This document shows, piece by piece, positions 5,961 to 15,558 of a stretch of 19,527 nucleotides of DNA. The DNA comes from an uncultured Clostridia bacterium (lineage in GTDB: Bacteria; Bacillota; Clostridia; Oscillospirales; Ruminococcaceae): assembly GCA_937901805.1 (NCBI GenBank), contig CALDJI010000063.1, forward strand, positions 1-19,527, written 5' to 3'. Every line of letters begins with the position of its first letter. The stretch's first letter is position 1. The position numbers and the translations under genes were made by a program. Under the pieces are notes generated by a model that saw nothing but the letters and a program-made list of their open reading frames with translations, made no database searches and was not told where the DNA came from.

Positions 5961-8130
5961 TCAGTCTGCAAGGACTGTTAATTTTCCATTTTGCTGCGTC
6001 AATTTTATCAGCTGGATGGATTCCTCCGCACGGTCAATCAAAAGCGCGGCAATGGCGTCTTCCGCCTCTTTACGGATAATCCTGCGGATATCCCTTGCCC
6101 CGCTCTTATTGCCATACGCTTCTTTTGCAATGATATCCAAAACGGAACCCTCGTAATCAAAGCGAATTCCCCGCTCTTGAAGCGGGCCCTTGAGTTCGTC
6201 GAGCATAATGGCGGCAATCTTTGCAAAATCGGATTCATCCAACGCACGGAATACTACGATCTCATCGACACGGCTTAAAAACTCCGGACGGAGGAACGCA
6301 CGCAGACCCTTCATGGCATTTTCTTTGGTAACATCTGCGGTATTTCGGTTAAAACCGACGCCATTTGCCGCATGATTAGAACCCGCATTGGAGGTCATGA
6401 CAATCACAGTATTCTCAAAATTGACCACCCGGCCGTGCGCATCGGTGATCTTGCCCTCATCGAGGATTTGCAACAGGATATTCATGACATCCGGGTGTGC
6501 CTTTTCAATTTCATCAAAAAGGATGACCGAATAAGGCTTGCGCCGGACTTTTTCCGTAAGCTGCCCGGCTTCATCATAGCCGACATATCCCGGGGGTGAG
6601 CCGACAATCCTGGAAACCGCATGTTTTTCCATAAATTCCGACATATCCAAGCGGACTAATCTGCACACGGCTGCGCTTGATCGCTTTGGCAATCAGATCA
6701 ATCGCCTCATCCTGTCCGATAATTTTTTTCCGAAGAGCGTCTGACAAATGGGCGACTTTTTTGAGTTCATTTTCCTGGATTTTGGAAGCCGGAATCCCCG
6801 TCCACAGTTCTACTACTTTCGCAAGATCATCCAATCCCACCTGGATGCCGGAAATCTGCAGTTCCATCTGTTTTGCAGTTTCCCGGGTGCGCAACAGTTC
6901 TGCTTTTACCTCAGCAAGTTTTTGATAATCGACCTCTTTTGCCTGTTCTAATTCCTCTTCCTGCCGGGTCAATTCGTGCATCTTGGCGTTGACCTTATCG
7001 TAATCCGTCAGTTCCTGATGGCGCAGAGAACAGCAGGCACAGGCTTCATCCAGCAAATCGATAGCCTTGTCCGGAAGATAGCGATCCGTGATATACCGCT
7101 CGGACAGGCGTGCCGCCTGCTGGAGCACCCTATCGCTGACATGGACGCGGTGATGGCCTTCATAGTACTGCTTTATCCCCTTGAGCACTTCCACGGTTTC
7201 CTCAATCGTCGGTTCATTGACCGTAACCGGTTGGAAACGTCGTTCAAGCGCGGCATCTTTTTCAATATATTTGCGGTATTCATTGAATGTGGTTGCGCCG
7301 ATCACCTGAATTTCCCCGCGGGAGAGCGCCGGTTTCAGGATATTCGCCGCATTCATGGAACCTTCCGAGTCTCCGGTGCCAACAAGATTATGGATTTCAT
7401 CAATAAAGAGGATGATATTCCCTTCGGCTTTCACCTCCTCTATCAGACCCTTTACGCGGCTTTCAAACTGTCCGCGGAACTGCGTCCCTGCAACCAGCGC
7501 TGTCAAATCCAGCAGATAAATCTCTTTTCCGCTCAGGCGAAACGGGATGTTCCCCTGCGCAATCCTTAGGGCAATCCCCTCCGCAATGGCAGTCTTGCCG
7601 ACGCCAGGTTCCCCAATCAGGCAGGGGTTATTCTTTGTACGGCGGGACAAAATCTGCACCACACGGTAAATTTCCTTATCTCTGCCGACAATATTGTCGA
7701 TTTTGCCCTCCCTTGCACGCTGGGTCAAATTGGTGCAGTAGTTTTCCAAAAATTTACGTTTTTTATTCTTCCTGTTTTTCTCCTTCTCCTGCTTTTCTTC
7801 CCCGCTCCTGGCGTCCTGCGGCTGAGAAGAAGGGACGTCCTTTCCAAATAAATTCTGTAAAAACGGGAAGGTCTGAGCGCCGCCGGGTTCAAAGCCCTCT
7901 TCCCCTTCCGGGAGATCTTCCCCGTCCTGGGGCATCAGGCCCATGAGCTGGCTGCTCATATTTTCCAGATCTTCATCCGTTACACCGAGCTGTTCCATCA
8001 TATCATTGACCGGCTTAATCCCGAGTTCTTTTGCGCATTTCAGGCAAAGACCCTCGTTCTTCGTCTCGCTTCCATCCATTCGGGAAACAAAGACGACCGC
8101 CATTCTCTTTTTACACCTTGAACAAAGCAT
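5961..8130 (-). pseudogene. Clp-family AAA+ unfoldase (ClpE/ClpC type with N-terminal zinc finger), disrupted by internal deletion and frameshift
   Basis: Start ATG at 8130, with GGAGGG 7 nt upstream. The N-terminus has Cys pairs C3/C6 and C29/C32 (a ClpE-like zinc finger), then an acidic/lysine-rich linker to about residue 128. The first AAA+ domain follows: Walker A GEPGVGKT (173-180), Walker B LFIDEI (241-246) and ERRFQ (296-300). A short middle coiled coil spans about 385-425. Near residue 492 (bases 6652-6663) the reading jumps. Frame 1 leaves family sequence at QISP and stops at 6574 after 518 residues. Frame 2 resumes at VRLDMSEFMEKHAVSR and runs to 5961 with the D2 Walker B (VILFDEIEKAH) and a GVGFN loop that could contact ClpP. 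About 37 residues normally present here, including the D2 Walker A, are absent. The missing length is 3n+2 bases. The product would be a D1-only protein. It is either a real pseudogene or a sequence/assembly error. Confidence 0.85.
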
Positions 8131-8239
8131 TGAGTACCCTCCATCCGCGCCGAAGCAACAGGCGCCCGGGGCATCGCACCCCATTTTCTGTATCATAAAC
8201 ATGCGAAAGCATCTTGTTTGCGGCAAAATACCGATTTCC

Positions 8240-8245
8240 ATTATA
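8240..8245 (-). promoter_or_regulatory. Possible -10 element upstream of the Clp gene
   Basis: A perfect TATAAT on the minus strand (8245-8240), about 110 nt before the start at 8130. No convincing -35 is found at 16-18 nt spacing. The inferred leader contains small GC hairpins (GGGG...CCCC and GCGCC...GGCGC). I found no CtsR-type repeat. Weak support. Confidence 0.35.
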
Positions 8246-8302
8246 CGCATAGAATATTTCTGTTTTACGGGAAAATTGTAAATATTTTTTTCGTTCCCCG
8301 CT

Positions 8303-9022
8303 TTATGTCTGAATCAGAGGATTGCAGTGGTAGATCCAACCAAACAACCAGGAGTTTTCCACCGTCTGCTGACTGAAAAAGCCGTCCGGTGATCCAAATA
8401 CCATAAGAAGCATGGAAAAAACCAAACTGAGTACCACAAGCCAAAATGCCGCGTTAAAAAAACCAAGTATCATCCCCAAGAGCTGGTTTAATCCCCCAAC
8501 AACTGGAACACGATTCACAGCCTGCAAACTTCTTCCAATCAAACGGAAGACCAGCAGACACAGGGAAAACAAAATGACGAAGGCAATCGCCGCGACCAGC
8601 CCTTTGACCGACGGGCCAAAGACCTTGTCCGTCAACAGAACGGCCAATTCACTGAAATCCCCATTCAGCGAATGCAGGATCTGATCCGTACTGATTTGCA
8701 GAGAAGAGAGATCAAACATGTTGGCCACAATACCGAGCAAACCTCCCAGTGTTGCAAGAACCCCCTGCAGGGAATCCACCAACTGCGCTGCCCCATGCTC
8801 TTGTATTGCCGACAACACAGAAGAGGCAATTTTTTCTCTCAAAAAACTATCATAAATCCAATCCGCCAGCAGACCGGACAGGAAACCGGCTATGATCAGG
8901 GAAGCCAATCCTCCAAGAAGTAAAATCAGGGATTTTAAAAAGCCATCATGCTTTCCCTTAAAAATCCCGCCCAGCACAAGCAACACAACGGCAAGATCCA
9001 ACAAAATCGAAGACCATGTCAT
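8303..9022 (-). CDS. cvpA: CvpA family membrane protein
   Basis: A 239-residue integral membrane protein with about four hydrophobic helices: near the N-terminus (LLDLAVVLLVLGGIFKGKHDGF), at LILLLGGLASLIIAGFL, in the middle (LVAAIAFVILFSLCLLVF) and near the C-terminus (FFNAAFWLVVLSLVFSML). Its N-terminus carries the family pattern of a first helix, a short G/K-rich turn (KGKHDGF) and a second helix. CvpA was named for colicin V production in E. coli; Firmicute homologues have no settled role. The start at ATG 9022 is preferred because GGAGG lies 8 nt upstream; the ATG at 9028 is too close to that site. It is the last gene of the truA-side operon. Confidence 0.8.
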   Translation of the reverse strand: MTWSSILLDLAVVLLVLGGIFKGKHDGFLKSLILLLGGLASLIIAGFLSGLLADWIYDSFLREKIASSVLSAIQEHGAAQLVDSLQGVLATLGGLLGIVANMFDLSSLQISTDQILHSLNGDFSELAVLLTDKVFGPSVKGLVAAIAFVILFSLCLLVFRLIGRSLQAVNRVPVVGGLNQLLGMILGFFNAAFWLVVLSLVFSMLLMVFGSPDGFFSQQTVENSWLFGWIYHCNPLIQT

Positions 9023-9040
9023 AGTCATTTCCTCCCGAAA

Positions 9041-10234
9041 TCAAGACTGGGGGCTTTCCACAGCTTCCGGCTGTACCTGTTCCAACGAAGAAAGGGTGCA
9101 CAAAAATACTTTTCCCGAAACCGCAGTGATTTTATGGGCACTCCCATCCACTGTCTGCTGTCCCAGCAGATTCCCAGACAAATCATAACAGGACAGGATT
9201 TCAGAAAGCACATAGATTTTATCCGAATCCAGATAAATATCCCTTACATCGGAAACCGGGATGCTTGTTTTCTGACGGCATCCGTTATCTAAAACCACCA
9301 GATTTTTCTCCCGGTTATTGGCATACTGCTGCAAGACAACGCCGTGATACTCCCCAGAGGATTTTGCAAAAAGGACTGGGGAGTTATCGCCATAGGCATA
9401 TTCCCCGCTGATATCCCCCTTTGTTTTCATGGTCAAACATTTTTCATCCGCCATGGCAAATACCTGACCGGACGAATAGTCTGTTGACAAAACCAAAGAA
9501 TCGGGAATTTCCGTTCTGGCAAGCGGTTCCTGCTTATCAAACTGGAAAGTGTACAGCACGGAAAGCTTTTCACCATTGGAAGTCCCAATACAATTGACAA
9601 CCGCACCTTTGCTGTTTGGATAGAAATCCAAAGAAAGGATTTGATAATCAGAAGTATACCACTTAAAAATTTCCGTTTGTGTCGTATCGTAGACGGAAAA
9701 CTGTGAACCAAAGGAAGTTGCCTCCAGCGCAAGGCCCAGATAGCCGTCTCTGGATACCGCGGCATAGACGATGGACTGCTCCAATTCCCGCTCCTGCACA
9801 ATGCGGTTTTTTGTCACCACCGAGACCTTGCGTCCTCCTGCATCATACAGCAGGGCATAGGAACCGCTGATATGTACCTGCGGTTTATTAAACCCATGTT
9901 TATAGTTGAGCGTGGTTTTCCCACTGGCAGAATAAACCGTAAACTCCGTATCCGTTAAAACGCCGATAGATCCGTCAAAAGAATAGACTTCCCTCGGCTC
10001 CCCTCCCGACAGGGCAATGCCCCCATCCTTGGAGGAACTGGAGCCAGAGGAGTCAAAATCCAGTTCATTCTGCTGGAGGTCTGGAAGCCCTTCCCCAGCC
10101 TTCAGATATTTTTCATAGACAAATACACTGCCTGCCGCAGCCGCAATGACCAGGACAATGATTATAAGAGTCCGCAGCATCCGCTTTCGGTTCCTGCGTT
10201 TGCGCTCTCTCCGCAAATCTGTGATGGTGGACAT
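9041..10234 (-). CDS. Membrane-anchored beta-propeller-like protein of unknown function (resembles DUF5711)
   Basis: A 397-residue protein: a short basic cytoplasmic N-terminus (RRERKRRNRKRM), one transmembrane helix at about 20-42 (LRTLIIIVLVIAAAAGSVFVY), a Ser-rich linker (SSGSSSSKDGG) and a long extracytoplasmic domain. That domain has repeated short beta-strand units such as YSFDGSIGVLTDTEFTVYSASG and DIYLDSDKIYVLSEILSCYDLSGNLLG. The repeats suggest a WD40/PQQ-like propeller. The start is ATG 10234, because AGGAGGTG is 6 nt upstream; a longer frame exists but lacks this site. It lies 4 nt after truA and 18 nt before cvpA. Function is unknown; the DUF5711 match is from memory of the pattern. 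Confidence 0.7.
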   Translation of the reverse strand: MSTITDLRRERKRRNRKRMLRTLIIIVLVIAAAAGSVFVYEKYLKAGEGLPDLQQNELDFDSSGSSSSKDGGIALSGGEPREVYSFDGSIGVLTDTEFTVYSASGKTTLNYKHGFNKPQVHISGSYALLYDAGGRKVSVVTKNRIVQERELEQSIVYAAVSRDGYLGLALEATSFGSQFSVYDTTQTEIFKWYTSDYQILSLDFYPNSKGAVVNCIGTSNGEKLSVLYTFQFDKQEPLARTEIPDSLVLSTDYSSGQVFAMADEKCLTMKTKGDISGEYAYGDNSPVLFAKSSGEYHGVVLQQYANNREKNLVVLDNGCRQKTSIPVSDVRDIYLDSDKIYVLSEILSCYDLSGNLLGQQTVDGSAHKITAVSGKVFLCTLSSLEQVQPEAVESPQS

Positions 10235-10238
10235 TTTT

Positions 10239-11009
10239 TCACCTCCTGGATGGGATTTCAAATTCTTCCTGGGTATAAAAAACACGGTTTAAATATAATC
10301 CATGAGCAGGGGCGGTCACGCCGGCTCGGCTGCGGTCGCGGGATTCTATAATCTCCGGGATTTCCCGCACAGTAAGCTTTCCCTCTGCTACAGCCAGCAG
10401 GGTTCCCACCATAATCCGCACCATATTATAGAGAAAACCCGTCCCACGCACAGTAAAAACAACCAGATCCCCATCCCGCCGGACACCCGCATCTGTAATT
10501 GTCCGCACGGTATCCTTTACGCTGCTGCCAGCGGAACAAAATGCAGAGAAATCATGGGCGCCCACAAACCCTTTCGCCGCCCTGTCCAGCAGCTTCTCAT
10601 CCAATGGACAGCGGTAGTGGTACTTCAAATGCTCGAAAAAGGGATCGCGCACCGGGGAATTATGGATAAGATAGCAGTATTCTTTGCCCACCGCATGGTA
10701 GCGGGCATGAAAATCCTCCGGGACTTCCCGGCACCTCGTCACCGCAATATCATAGGGCAGATGGGCGTTGAGCGCAGCAGGAAGGCGTCCCGCCGGGATT
10801 TTTGTATCCGTATGGAAATTAAAAAAGTATTCCCTGGCATGCACGCCGGCATCCGTCCGGGAACATCCGATGGTGGGGGAATCCTCCCCAGTCACCCGGA
10901 AAATTGCATCCATCAGCCTTGCCGCGACCGTATCGCCGTTTTTTTGTATCTGAAAGCCATGGTATGCGGCGCCGCAGTAGGAACACCGCACAAGCAGATT
11001 ACGCGCCAA
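10239..11009 (-). CDS. truA: tRNA pseudouridine(38-40) synthase TruA
   Basis: A 256-residue enzyme that isomerises uridine to pseudouridine at positions 38-40 of the tRNA anticodon arm. The catalytic Asp lies in GCSRTDAGVHA (D53). YHGFQ near the N-terminus, RYHAVGKEYCYLI, GAHDFSAFC and GTGFLYNMVRIMVGTLL are the other family blocks in their usual order. The start is inferred as TTG at 11009: homology begins at this point, GGTGA lies 7 nt upstream and no ATG is nearby. It begins 2 nt after the ecfT stop. The ecfA1-ecfA2-ecfT-truA order is widespread in Firmicutes. Confidence 0.93.
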   Translation of the reverse strand: MARNLLVRCSYCGAAYHGFQIQKNGDTVAARLMDAIFRVTGEDSPTIGCSRTDAGVHAREYFFNFHTDTKIPAGRLPAALNAHLPYDIAVTRCREVPEDFHARYHAVGKEYCYLIHNSPVRDPFFEHLKYHYRCPLDEKLLDRAAKGFVGAHDFSAFCSAGSSVKDTVRTITDAGVRRDGDLVVFTVRGTGFLYNMVRIMVGTLLAVAEGKLTVREIPEIIESRDRSRAGVTAPAHGLYLNRVFYTQEEFEIPSRR

Positions 11010-11011
11010 AG

Positions 11012-11830
11012 TTAAATCACCGCCGGAATCAGGAAATTGGTTGCAATGACAATCCCCAAAGAAAGAAGCAGCACCGCAGACGCGACGGCGTCCACCGCAC
11101 CGAGTTTCATCTGTCGCATTCTGGTGCGCCCGGATCCGCCGCGGTAACAGCGGCATTCCATCGCGAGCGCCAATTCATCCGCGCGACGAAACGCGGAGAC
11201 AAACAGGGGAATCAAAATCGGGATCAGGGATTTGACCTTCTGCATCAGGTTGCCGGAATCCAAATCCGCGCCGCGCGCCTTCTGTGCGCTCATGATCTTA
11301 TCCGTCTCTTCGATGAGCGTTGGGATAAAGCGCAGGGCAATCGTCATCATCATGGCAAGCTCATGCGCCGGGAAATGGATTTTCTCCAGGGGTTTGAGCA
11401 GGCTTTCAATCCCGTCCGTCAGGGTAATCGGGGAAGTCGTATAGGTCAGCAGGGAAGTCCCTGCAATCAGGCAGACGATACGCACCGCCATAAACCCGGC
11501 GGTATACAGCCCCTCTTTATACAATTTAAAAATCCACCAGGAAAAGAGCGGCTGCCCCTCGCCCTGCACAAAAAACATATTGAGTACGGCGGTAAAAATC
11601 ACAATGGGGATCACCGGCTTCAGGCTGCGCAGGATCATACGCATGGGGATTTTGGCAATCACATAGAGAAGCCCTGCAAAAACGACGGACAGTCCAAGCC
11701 CTACGACATTATTGGCAATAAACAGCATGACAATATACACAATTGTCAACAGGATTTTTGCGCGGGAATCCATCCGGTGCACCACCGAATCCCCGGGGAA
11801 ATACTGGCCAAGCGTAATATCTTTAAGCAT
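11012..11830 (-). CDS. ecfT: Energy-coupling factor transporter transmembrane subunit EcfT
   Basis: A 272-residue membrane protein, the shared scaffold of ECF importers for vitamins and trace metals. It has about five hydrophobic helices, starting with KILLTIVYIVMLFIANNVVGLGLSVVFAGLLYVI. The characteristic cytoplasmic helices carry Arg-Gly motifs that dock on the two ATPases: QKARGADLDSG and ECRCYRGGSGRTRM. The start MLKDITLGQYFPGDS with HRMDSRAK is typical. It directly abuts ecfA2 and truA. No substrate-binding S component is encoded in the window, so it probably serves several S proteins encoded elsewhere (group II ECF). Confidence 0.95.
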   Translation of the reverse strand: MLKDITLGQYFPGDSVVHRMDSRAKILLTIVYIVMLFIANNVVGLGLSVVFAGLLYVIAKIPMRMILRSLKPVIPIVIFTAVLNMFFVQGEGQPLFSWWIFKLYKEGLYTAGFMAVRIVCLIAGTSLLTYTTSPITLTDGIESLLKPLEKIHFPAHELAMMMTIALRFIPTLIEETDKIMSAQKARGADLDSGNLMQKVKSLIPILIPLFVSAFRRADELALAMECRCYRGGSGRTRMRQMKLGAVDAVASAVLLLSLGIVIATNFLIPAVI

Positions 11831-12697
11831 TTATTTCCCCTCCTTTACCTGTTTGGAAAGCCGGAGCAGTTCCCGTCTGCCCTGCTCCACGGTATAGATA
11901 TTGGAAGAAACTGCAAGCCCCCGTTTTTTCAGCGCATAGAAAATCCTTGTCACCTGCGGGATATCCAGCCCAAGGGATTCAATTTCCTGCGCATGGGAAA
12001 AGACATTGTCCACCGTATCATACAGATAGACTTTCGCCTGATTCATCACAAGCACTTTCTGGGCATATTTCGCCGTATCCTCCATACTGTGGGAGACAAG
12101 CAGCACGGTGTTCCCCCTCGCCCGGTGATACTGGGAGATCTGTTTTAGGATCATCTCCCGTCCCTTTGGGTCGAGACCAGCCGTCGGTTCATCCAAAATC
12201 AGCACATCCGGGTTCATGGCAAACACGCCTGCAATCGCAACCCGGCGTTTTTGCCCGCCGGAAAGCTCGAACGGGGACTTTTCCATCAGATCAGAGGACA
12301 GCCCGACAAACTCCGCCGCTTCATATACCCGCCGGCGGATCTCCTCTTCGGAAAGGCCCATATTCGTGGGGCCGAAGGCGATGTCTTTAAACACCGTCTC
12401 CTCAAACAGCTGGTACTCCGGGTACTGGAACACAAGCCCTACCTGGAAACGCACCTTGCGGATATCGGTATCCTGCGCCCACATATCCTTCCCATTCAAG
12501 TAGATTTTTCCGGCTGTAGGTTTGAGCAAGCCGTTGAAATGCTGGATCAACGTGGATTTCCCGGAACCGGTATGGCCGATGACCCCGACAAATTCCCCCT
12601 GCTCAATTTCCAGGGAGACATGATCCACCGCCGTCTTCTGGAACGGAGTGCCCGGGGAATAGACGTAGCAGAGTTCCTCTGTTTTAATCACTGACAT
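11831..12697 (-). CDS. ecfA2: Energy-coupling factor transporter ATPase EcfA2
   Basis: A 288-residue ABC ATPase. Walker A is GHTGSGKST (residues 41-49), followed by the Q-loop at [10 protein letters not shown], signature [13 protein letters not shown], Walker [14 protein letters not shown] and switch His in [10 protein letters not shown]. It powers ECF uptake together with EcfA1 and EcfT. The start is taken as ATG 12697 (MSVIK), because GGAGGGG is 6 nt upstream; it overlaps the end of ecfA1 by 14 nt, suggesting coupled translation. A slightly longer frame reaches 12730 but without a better site. Confidence 0.94.
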   Translation of the reverse strand: MSVIKTEELCYVYSPGTPFQKTAVDHVSLEIEQGEFVGVIGHTGSGKSTLIQHFNGLLKPTAGKIYLNGKDMWAQDTDIRKVRFQVGLVFQYPEYQLFEETVFKDIAFGPTNMGLSEEEIRRRVYEAAEFVGLSSDLMEKSPFELSGGQKRRVAIAGVFAMNPDVLILDEPTAGLDPKGREMILKQISQYHRARGNTVLLVSHSMEDTAKYAQKVLVMNQAKVYLYDTVDNVFSHAQEIESLGLDIPQVTRIFYALKKRGLAVSSNIYTVEQGRRELLRLSKQVKEGK

Positions 12698-13547
12698 GTC
12701 CATCCCCTCCAATCCAGTTGACAATCGCATTCACGCACTCGTCCGCAGTTAAAATTCCATCCGGAAACGAAACACCCTCTCTTTGCAGCTCATAGATAAG
12801 CTCTGTTGCCTGCGGGACATCCAGCCCAACCTCTTTAAGAAGCCTGACATGGGAAAATACCTCGCGCGGGGTTCCATCCAGCAAAAGGCTCCCATTGTCC
12901 ACCACGACGACGCGATCCGCCTGCACTGCCTCCTCCATATAGTGGGTAATGAGGACAATAGTAATCCCAAATTCCTCTTTGAGCTGTTTGATGGTCCGCA
13001 GCACTTCCTTGCGTCCCCTTGGATCAAGCATGGCGGTCGGCTCGTCAAGTACGATGCACTGCGGGCGCATGGCGATAATACCCGCGATCGCTACCCGCTG
13101 CTTCTGCCCGCCGGAGAGCTGGTGCGGCGCATGTCCCCGGTACTCGTACATCCCAACCGCTTGGAGCGCCTCGTCCACACGCCTGCGGATTTCCTTAGGC
13201 TCTATGCCGAGATTTTCCAGCGCAAAAGCGACGTCTTCCTCCACAATCGTGGCGACAATCTGGTTGTCCGGGTTTTGGAACACCATCCCCACATTCTGGC
13301 GGATTTCGTAGAGCTTGTCCTCCTGCATGGTATCAAAACCCGCGACAATCACTTTTCCCCCGCTCGGCAGCAAAATCGCATTAAAATGCTTTGCCAAGGT
13401 GGACTTACCCGATCCATTGTGCCCAAGCACGGCGACAAACTGCCCCTGTTCAATGGACAAATCAATGCCGTGCAGCACTTCGGCCAGCGTATCGTCCTCT
13501 TTCGGATAGCCGAACGTAAGGTTCTGTGTTTCAACAATTGTTTGCAT
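12684..13547 (-). CDS. ecfA1: Energy-coupling factor transporter ATPase EcfA1
   Basis: A 287-residue ABC ATPase. Walker A is GHNGSGKST (42-50), Q-loop [10 protein letters not shown] (Q91), signature [13 protein letters not shown] (144-156), Walker [14 protein letters not shown] (164-176) and H-loop [15 protein letters not shown] and the order of genes identify the first of the EcfA pair. It pairs with EcfA2 as a heterodimer on EcfT. ATG at 13547 has GAGGG about 10 nt upstream. A 75-nt gap separates it from the methyltransferase; no clear promoter or terminator is visible there. Confidence 0.95.
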   Translation of the reverse strand: MQTIVETQNLTFGYPKEDDTLAEVLHGIDLSIEQGQFVAVLGHNGSGKSTLAKHFNAILLPSGGKVIVAGFDTMQEDKLYEIRQNVGMVFQNPDNQIVATIVEEDVAFALENLGIEPKEIRRRVDEALQAVGMYEYRGHAPHQLSGGQKQRVAIAGIIAMRPQCIVLDEPTAMLDPRGRKEVLRTIKQLKEEFGITIVLITHYMEEAVQADRVVVVDNGSLLLDGTPREVFSHVRLLKEVGLDVPQATELIYELQREGVSFPDGILTADECVNAIVNWIGGDGHVSD

Positions 13548-13622
13548 TGGTCAAATTCCCTCTATCCTTGCGCAAAAAGGTGCCCGCCGGCATGGTCGAA
13601 CCCATTTTGCGGTATTCATCTG

Positions 13623-14486
13623 CTATCGTTCAAATACAGCCGTGGAACCGCACGGCAAGATCCCGCCGCTGTCCTTGACTGGAAGGCCAATCTCATCTGC
13701 CCATACCGTGCCTTCATAAGAAGCGCCCACCGTCACCCTCAGCAGATAGGCCATGACTGAAGGGGAAAGGCCAGTGGTATAGGAATTAAGCAAAAAGAGC
13801 AGCGGATTATCGGAAAGCACCCTGGTACACAATTCCAGCAGCGGATAAATCTGATCCTCCAGTTTCCAGACCTCCCCGCCGGGCCCCCTGCCGTAAGAGG
13901 GCGGATCCATAATAACGACGTCATAGCGCCTTCCGCGCCGGATTTCCCGCTCGACAAACTTCTGGCAGTCGTCCACAATCCAGCGGATCGGATGTCCATC
14001 CAGCCCGGACAGCGCGGCGTTTTCCCTTGCCCACTGCACCATGCCCTTCGAGGCGTCCACATGGCAGACCCTTGCGCCGGCCTGAGCGCAGGCAAGCGTC
14101 GCGCCCCCGGTATAGGCAAAGAGGTTGAGCACACTGATTTCCCGTCCTGCACTGCGGATTTTTTCCTGCAAAAAGTCCCAGTTGACCGCCTGCTCCGGGA
14201 ACAGCCCGGTATGTTTAAACCCGGTCGGGCGGATATGGAACCGCAGTTCCTTATAGGAAACCTGCCACTCTCCGGGCTTTTTCCTGTATTCTTCCCATTT
14301 TCCGCCGCCGGTATTGGAGCGGCGGTACCGGGCATGTGCTTTGTCCCAAAGCGGATCGGTATGGGGGGTATTCCAGATAATCTGTGGGTCCGGGCGGATC
14401 AGGAGGTATTCCTTCCACCGCTCCAGCTTTTCCCCGCCCGAAGTATCTAATATTTCATAGTCTTTCCAGTCCGTTGTAACTCTCAT
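13623..14486 (-). CDS. Class I SAM-dependent methyltransferase (RlmI-like)
   Basis: A 287-residue protein. Motif I for S-adenosylmethionine binding is VLNLFAYTGGATLACAQAGA (119-138), followed by HVDAS (142-146) and the catalytic-type DPPSYGRGPGG (194-204). These resemble the catalytic half of RlmI/RlmL-type 23S rRNA cytosine or guanine methyltransferases (COG1092-like). The N-terminal PUA domain of E. coli RlmI is not visible; a shorter N-terminal beta-rich segment is present instead. The target is unknown, with RNA most likely. ATG at 14486 is chosen with AGGAG upstream; a TTG immediately before it (14489) is also possible. It lies 16 nt after ruvB. Confidence 0.82.
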   Translation of the reverse strand: MRVTTDWKDYEILDTSGGEKLERWKEYLLIRPDPQIIWNTPHTDPLWDKAHARYRRSNTGGGKWEEYRKKPGEWQVSYKELRFHIRPTGFKHTGLFPEQAVNWDFLQEKIRSAGREISVLNLFAYTGGATLACAQAGARVCHVDASKGMVQWARENAALSGLDGHPIRWIVDDCQKFVEREIRRGRRYDVVIMDPPSYGRGPGGEVWKLEDQIYPLLELCTRVLSDNPLLFLLNSYTTGLSPSVMAYLLRVTVGASYEGTVWADEIGLPVKDSGGILPCGSTAVFER

Positions 14487-14502
14487 CAAGTGTTTCTCCT
14501 AT

Positions 14503-15555
14503 TTATTTTTGAGGGATGATTCCGTCAAAGCTCTGCTGTCCCGGCATGACAAGCCCTAAATGCGAATAGGCGAGCGGCGTGACGCAGCGCCCGCGCTGGG
14601 TACGGCTTAAAAACCCGATCTGCATCAGGTACGGCTCATAGACGTCCTCCAGCGTGATCGATTCCTCCCCGATTGCCGCGGCAAGGGTGTCCAGCCCTAC
14701 CGGTCCCCCGCCATACATGGTGATGATAGCTTCCAGCATTCTCCTGTCCGTGCTGTCCAGCCCCAGATCATCAATTTCCAGGCGATTGAGCGCTTCATGG
14801 GCGATTTCCTCCGTGATGGTTCCGTTGCCGATGACGTCCGCAAAATCGCGAACCCGCTTGAGCAGACGGTTGGCAATTCTGGGCGTCCCACGGGAACGGC
14901 GGGCAATTTCATACGCTCCCCTGCCGTCCACCTGCACACCGAGGATTCCTGCGCTCCTTGTTACAATCTCGCTGAGTTCCTCATAGGTATACAGCTCCAG
15001 CCGAAGCTGGATGCCAAAGCGGTCGCGCAGCGGGGAGGTAAGCTGTCCAGCCCGTGTAGTCGCCCCAACCAGGGTAAATTTCGGCAGATCAATCCGGATA
15101 GAGCGCGCCGCAGGGCCTTTGCCGATAATGATATCCAGCGCAAAGTCCTCCATCGCAGGGTATAGAACCTCCTCCACGCTGCGGGAAAGCCTGTGGATTT
15201 CGTCGATAAAGAGGATGTCGTTTTCATTGAGATTGGTCAGCAGCGCGGCCAGATCTCCCGGCTTTTCAATCGCCGGACCGGAGGTAATCCTCACATTGAC
15301 GTTCATCTCATTGGCAATGACCCCGGCAAGGGTGGTCTTGCCAAGTCCCGGGGGGCCGTAGAGCAGCACATGGTCAAGCGCCTCTGCCCGGCCCTTTGCC
15401 GCCTCAATAAAAATAGAGAGGTTTTCCTTCGCCTTTTTCTGCCCGATGTATTCGCGCAGGGTCTTGGGACGCAGGGTGTACTCGACATCGCTGTCCATGC
15501 CCTCGTATTCCGGGGAGACAATCCGGTTTTCAAAGTCCATTTCCTGTTCGTCCAT
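14503..15555 (-). CDS. ruvB: Holliday junction branch migration ATPase RuvB
   Basis: A 350-residue AAA+ motor that forms hexameric rings and drives branch migration with RuvA. Walker A is GPPGLGKT (67-74) and Walker [11 protein letters not shown] (114-123). The sensor/arginine-finger region contains SPLRDRFG and [18 protein letters not shown]. The C-terminal winged helix contains [18 protein letters not shown]. Length is typical. The start ATG 15555 is 3 nt after the ruvA stop. Confidence 0.98.
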   Translation of the reverse strand: MDEQEMDFENRIVSPEYEGMDSDVEYTLRPKTLREYIGQKKAKENLSIFIEAAKGRAEALDHVLLYGPPGLGKTTLAGVIANEMNVNVRITSGPAIEKPGDLAALLTNLNENDILFIDEIHRLSRSVEEVLYPAMEDFALDIIIGKGPAARSIRIDLPKFTLVGATTRAGQLTSPLRDRFGIQLRLELYTYEELSEIVTRSAGILGVQVDGRGAYEIARRSRGTPRIANRLLKRVRDFADVIGNGTITEEIAHEALNRLEIDDLGLDSTDRRMLEAIITMYGGGPVGLDTLAAAIGEESITLEDVYEPYLMQIGFLSRTQRGRCVTPLAYSHLGLVMPGQQSFDGIIPQK

Positions 15556-15558
15556 CCA

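Noticed and set aside
6574..6692. Programmed frameshift joining the two halves of the Clp gene.
   Set aside because: A frameshift would not restore the missing residues or the D2 Walker A; a deletion explains the data better.
10904..12148. 414-codon plus-strand frame opposite ecfT/ecfA2.
   Set aside because: Antisense to highly conserved transporter genes; composition rich in His/Arg/Gln typical of shadow frames.
13548..13622. Short minus-strand open frames (about 22-24 codons) between the methyltransferase and ecfA1.
   Set aside because: No ribosome site before either ATG, no recognisable sequence, and one runs into the ecfA1 start; judged to be chance frames.
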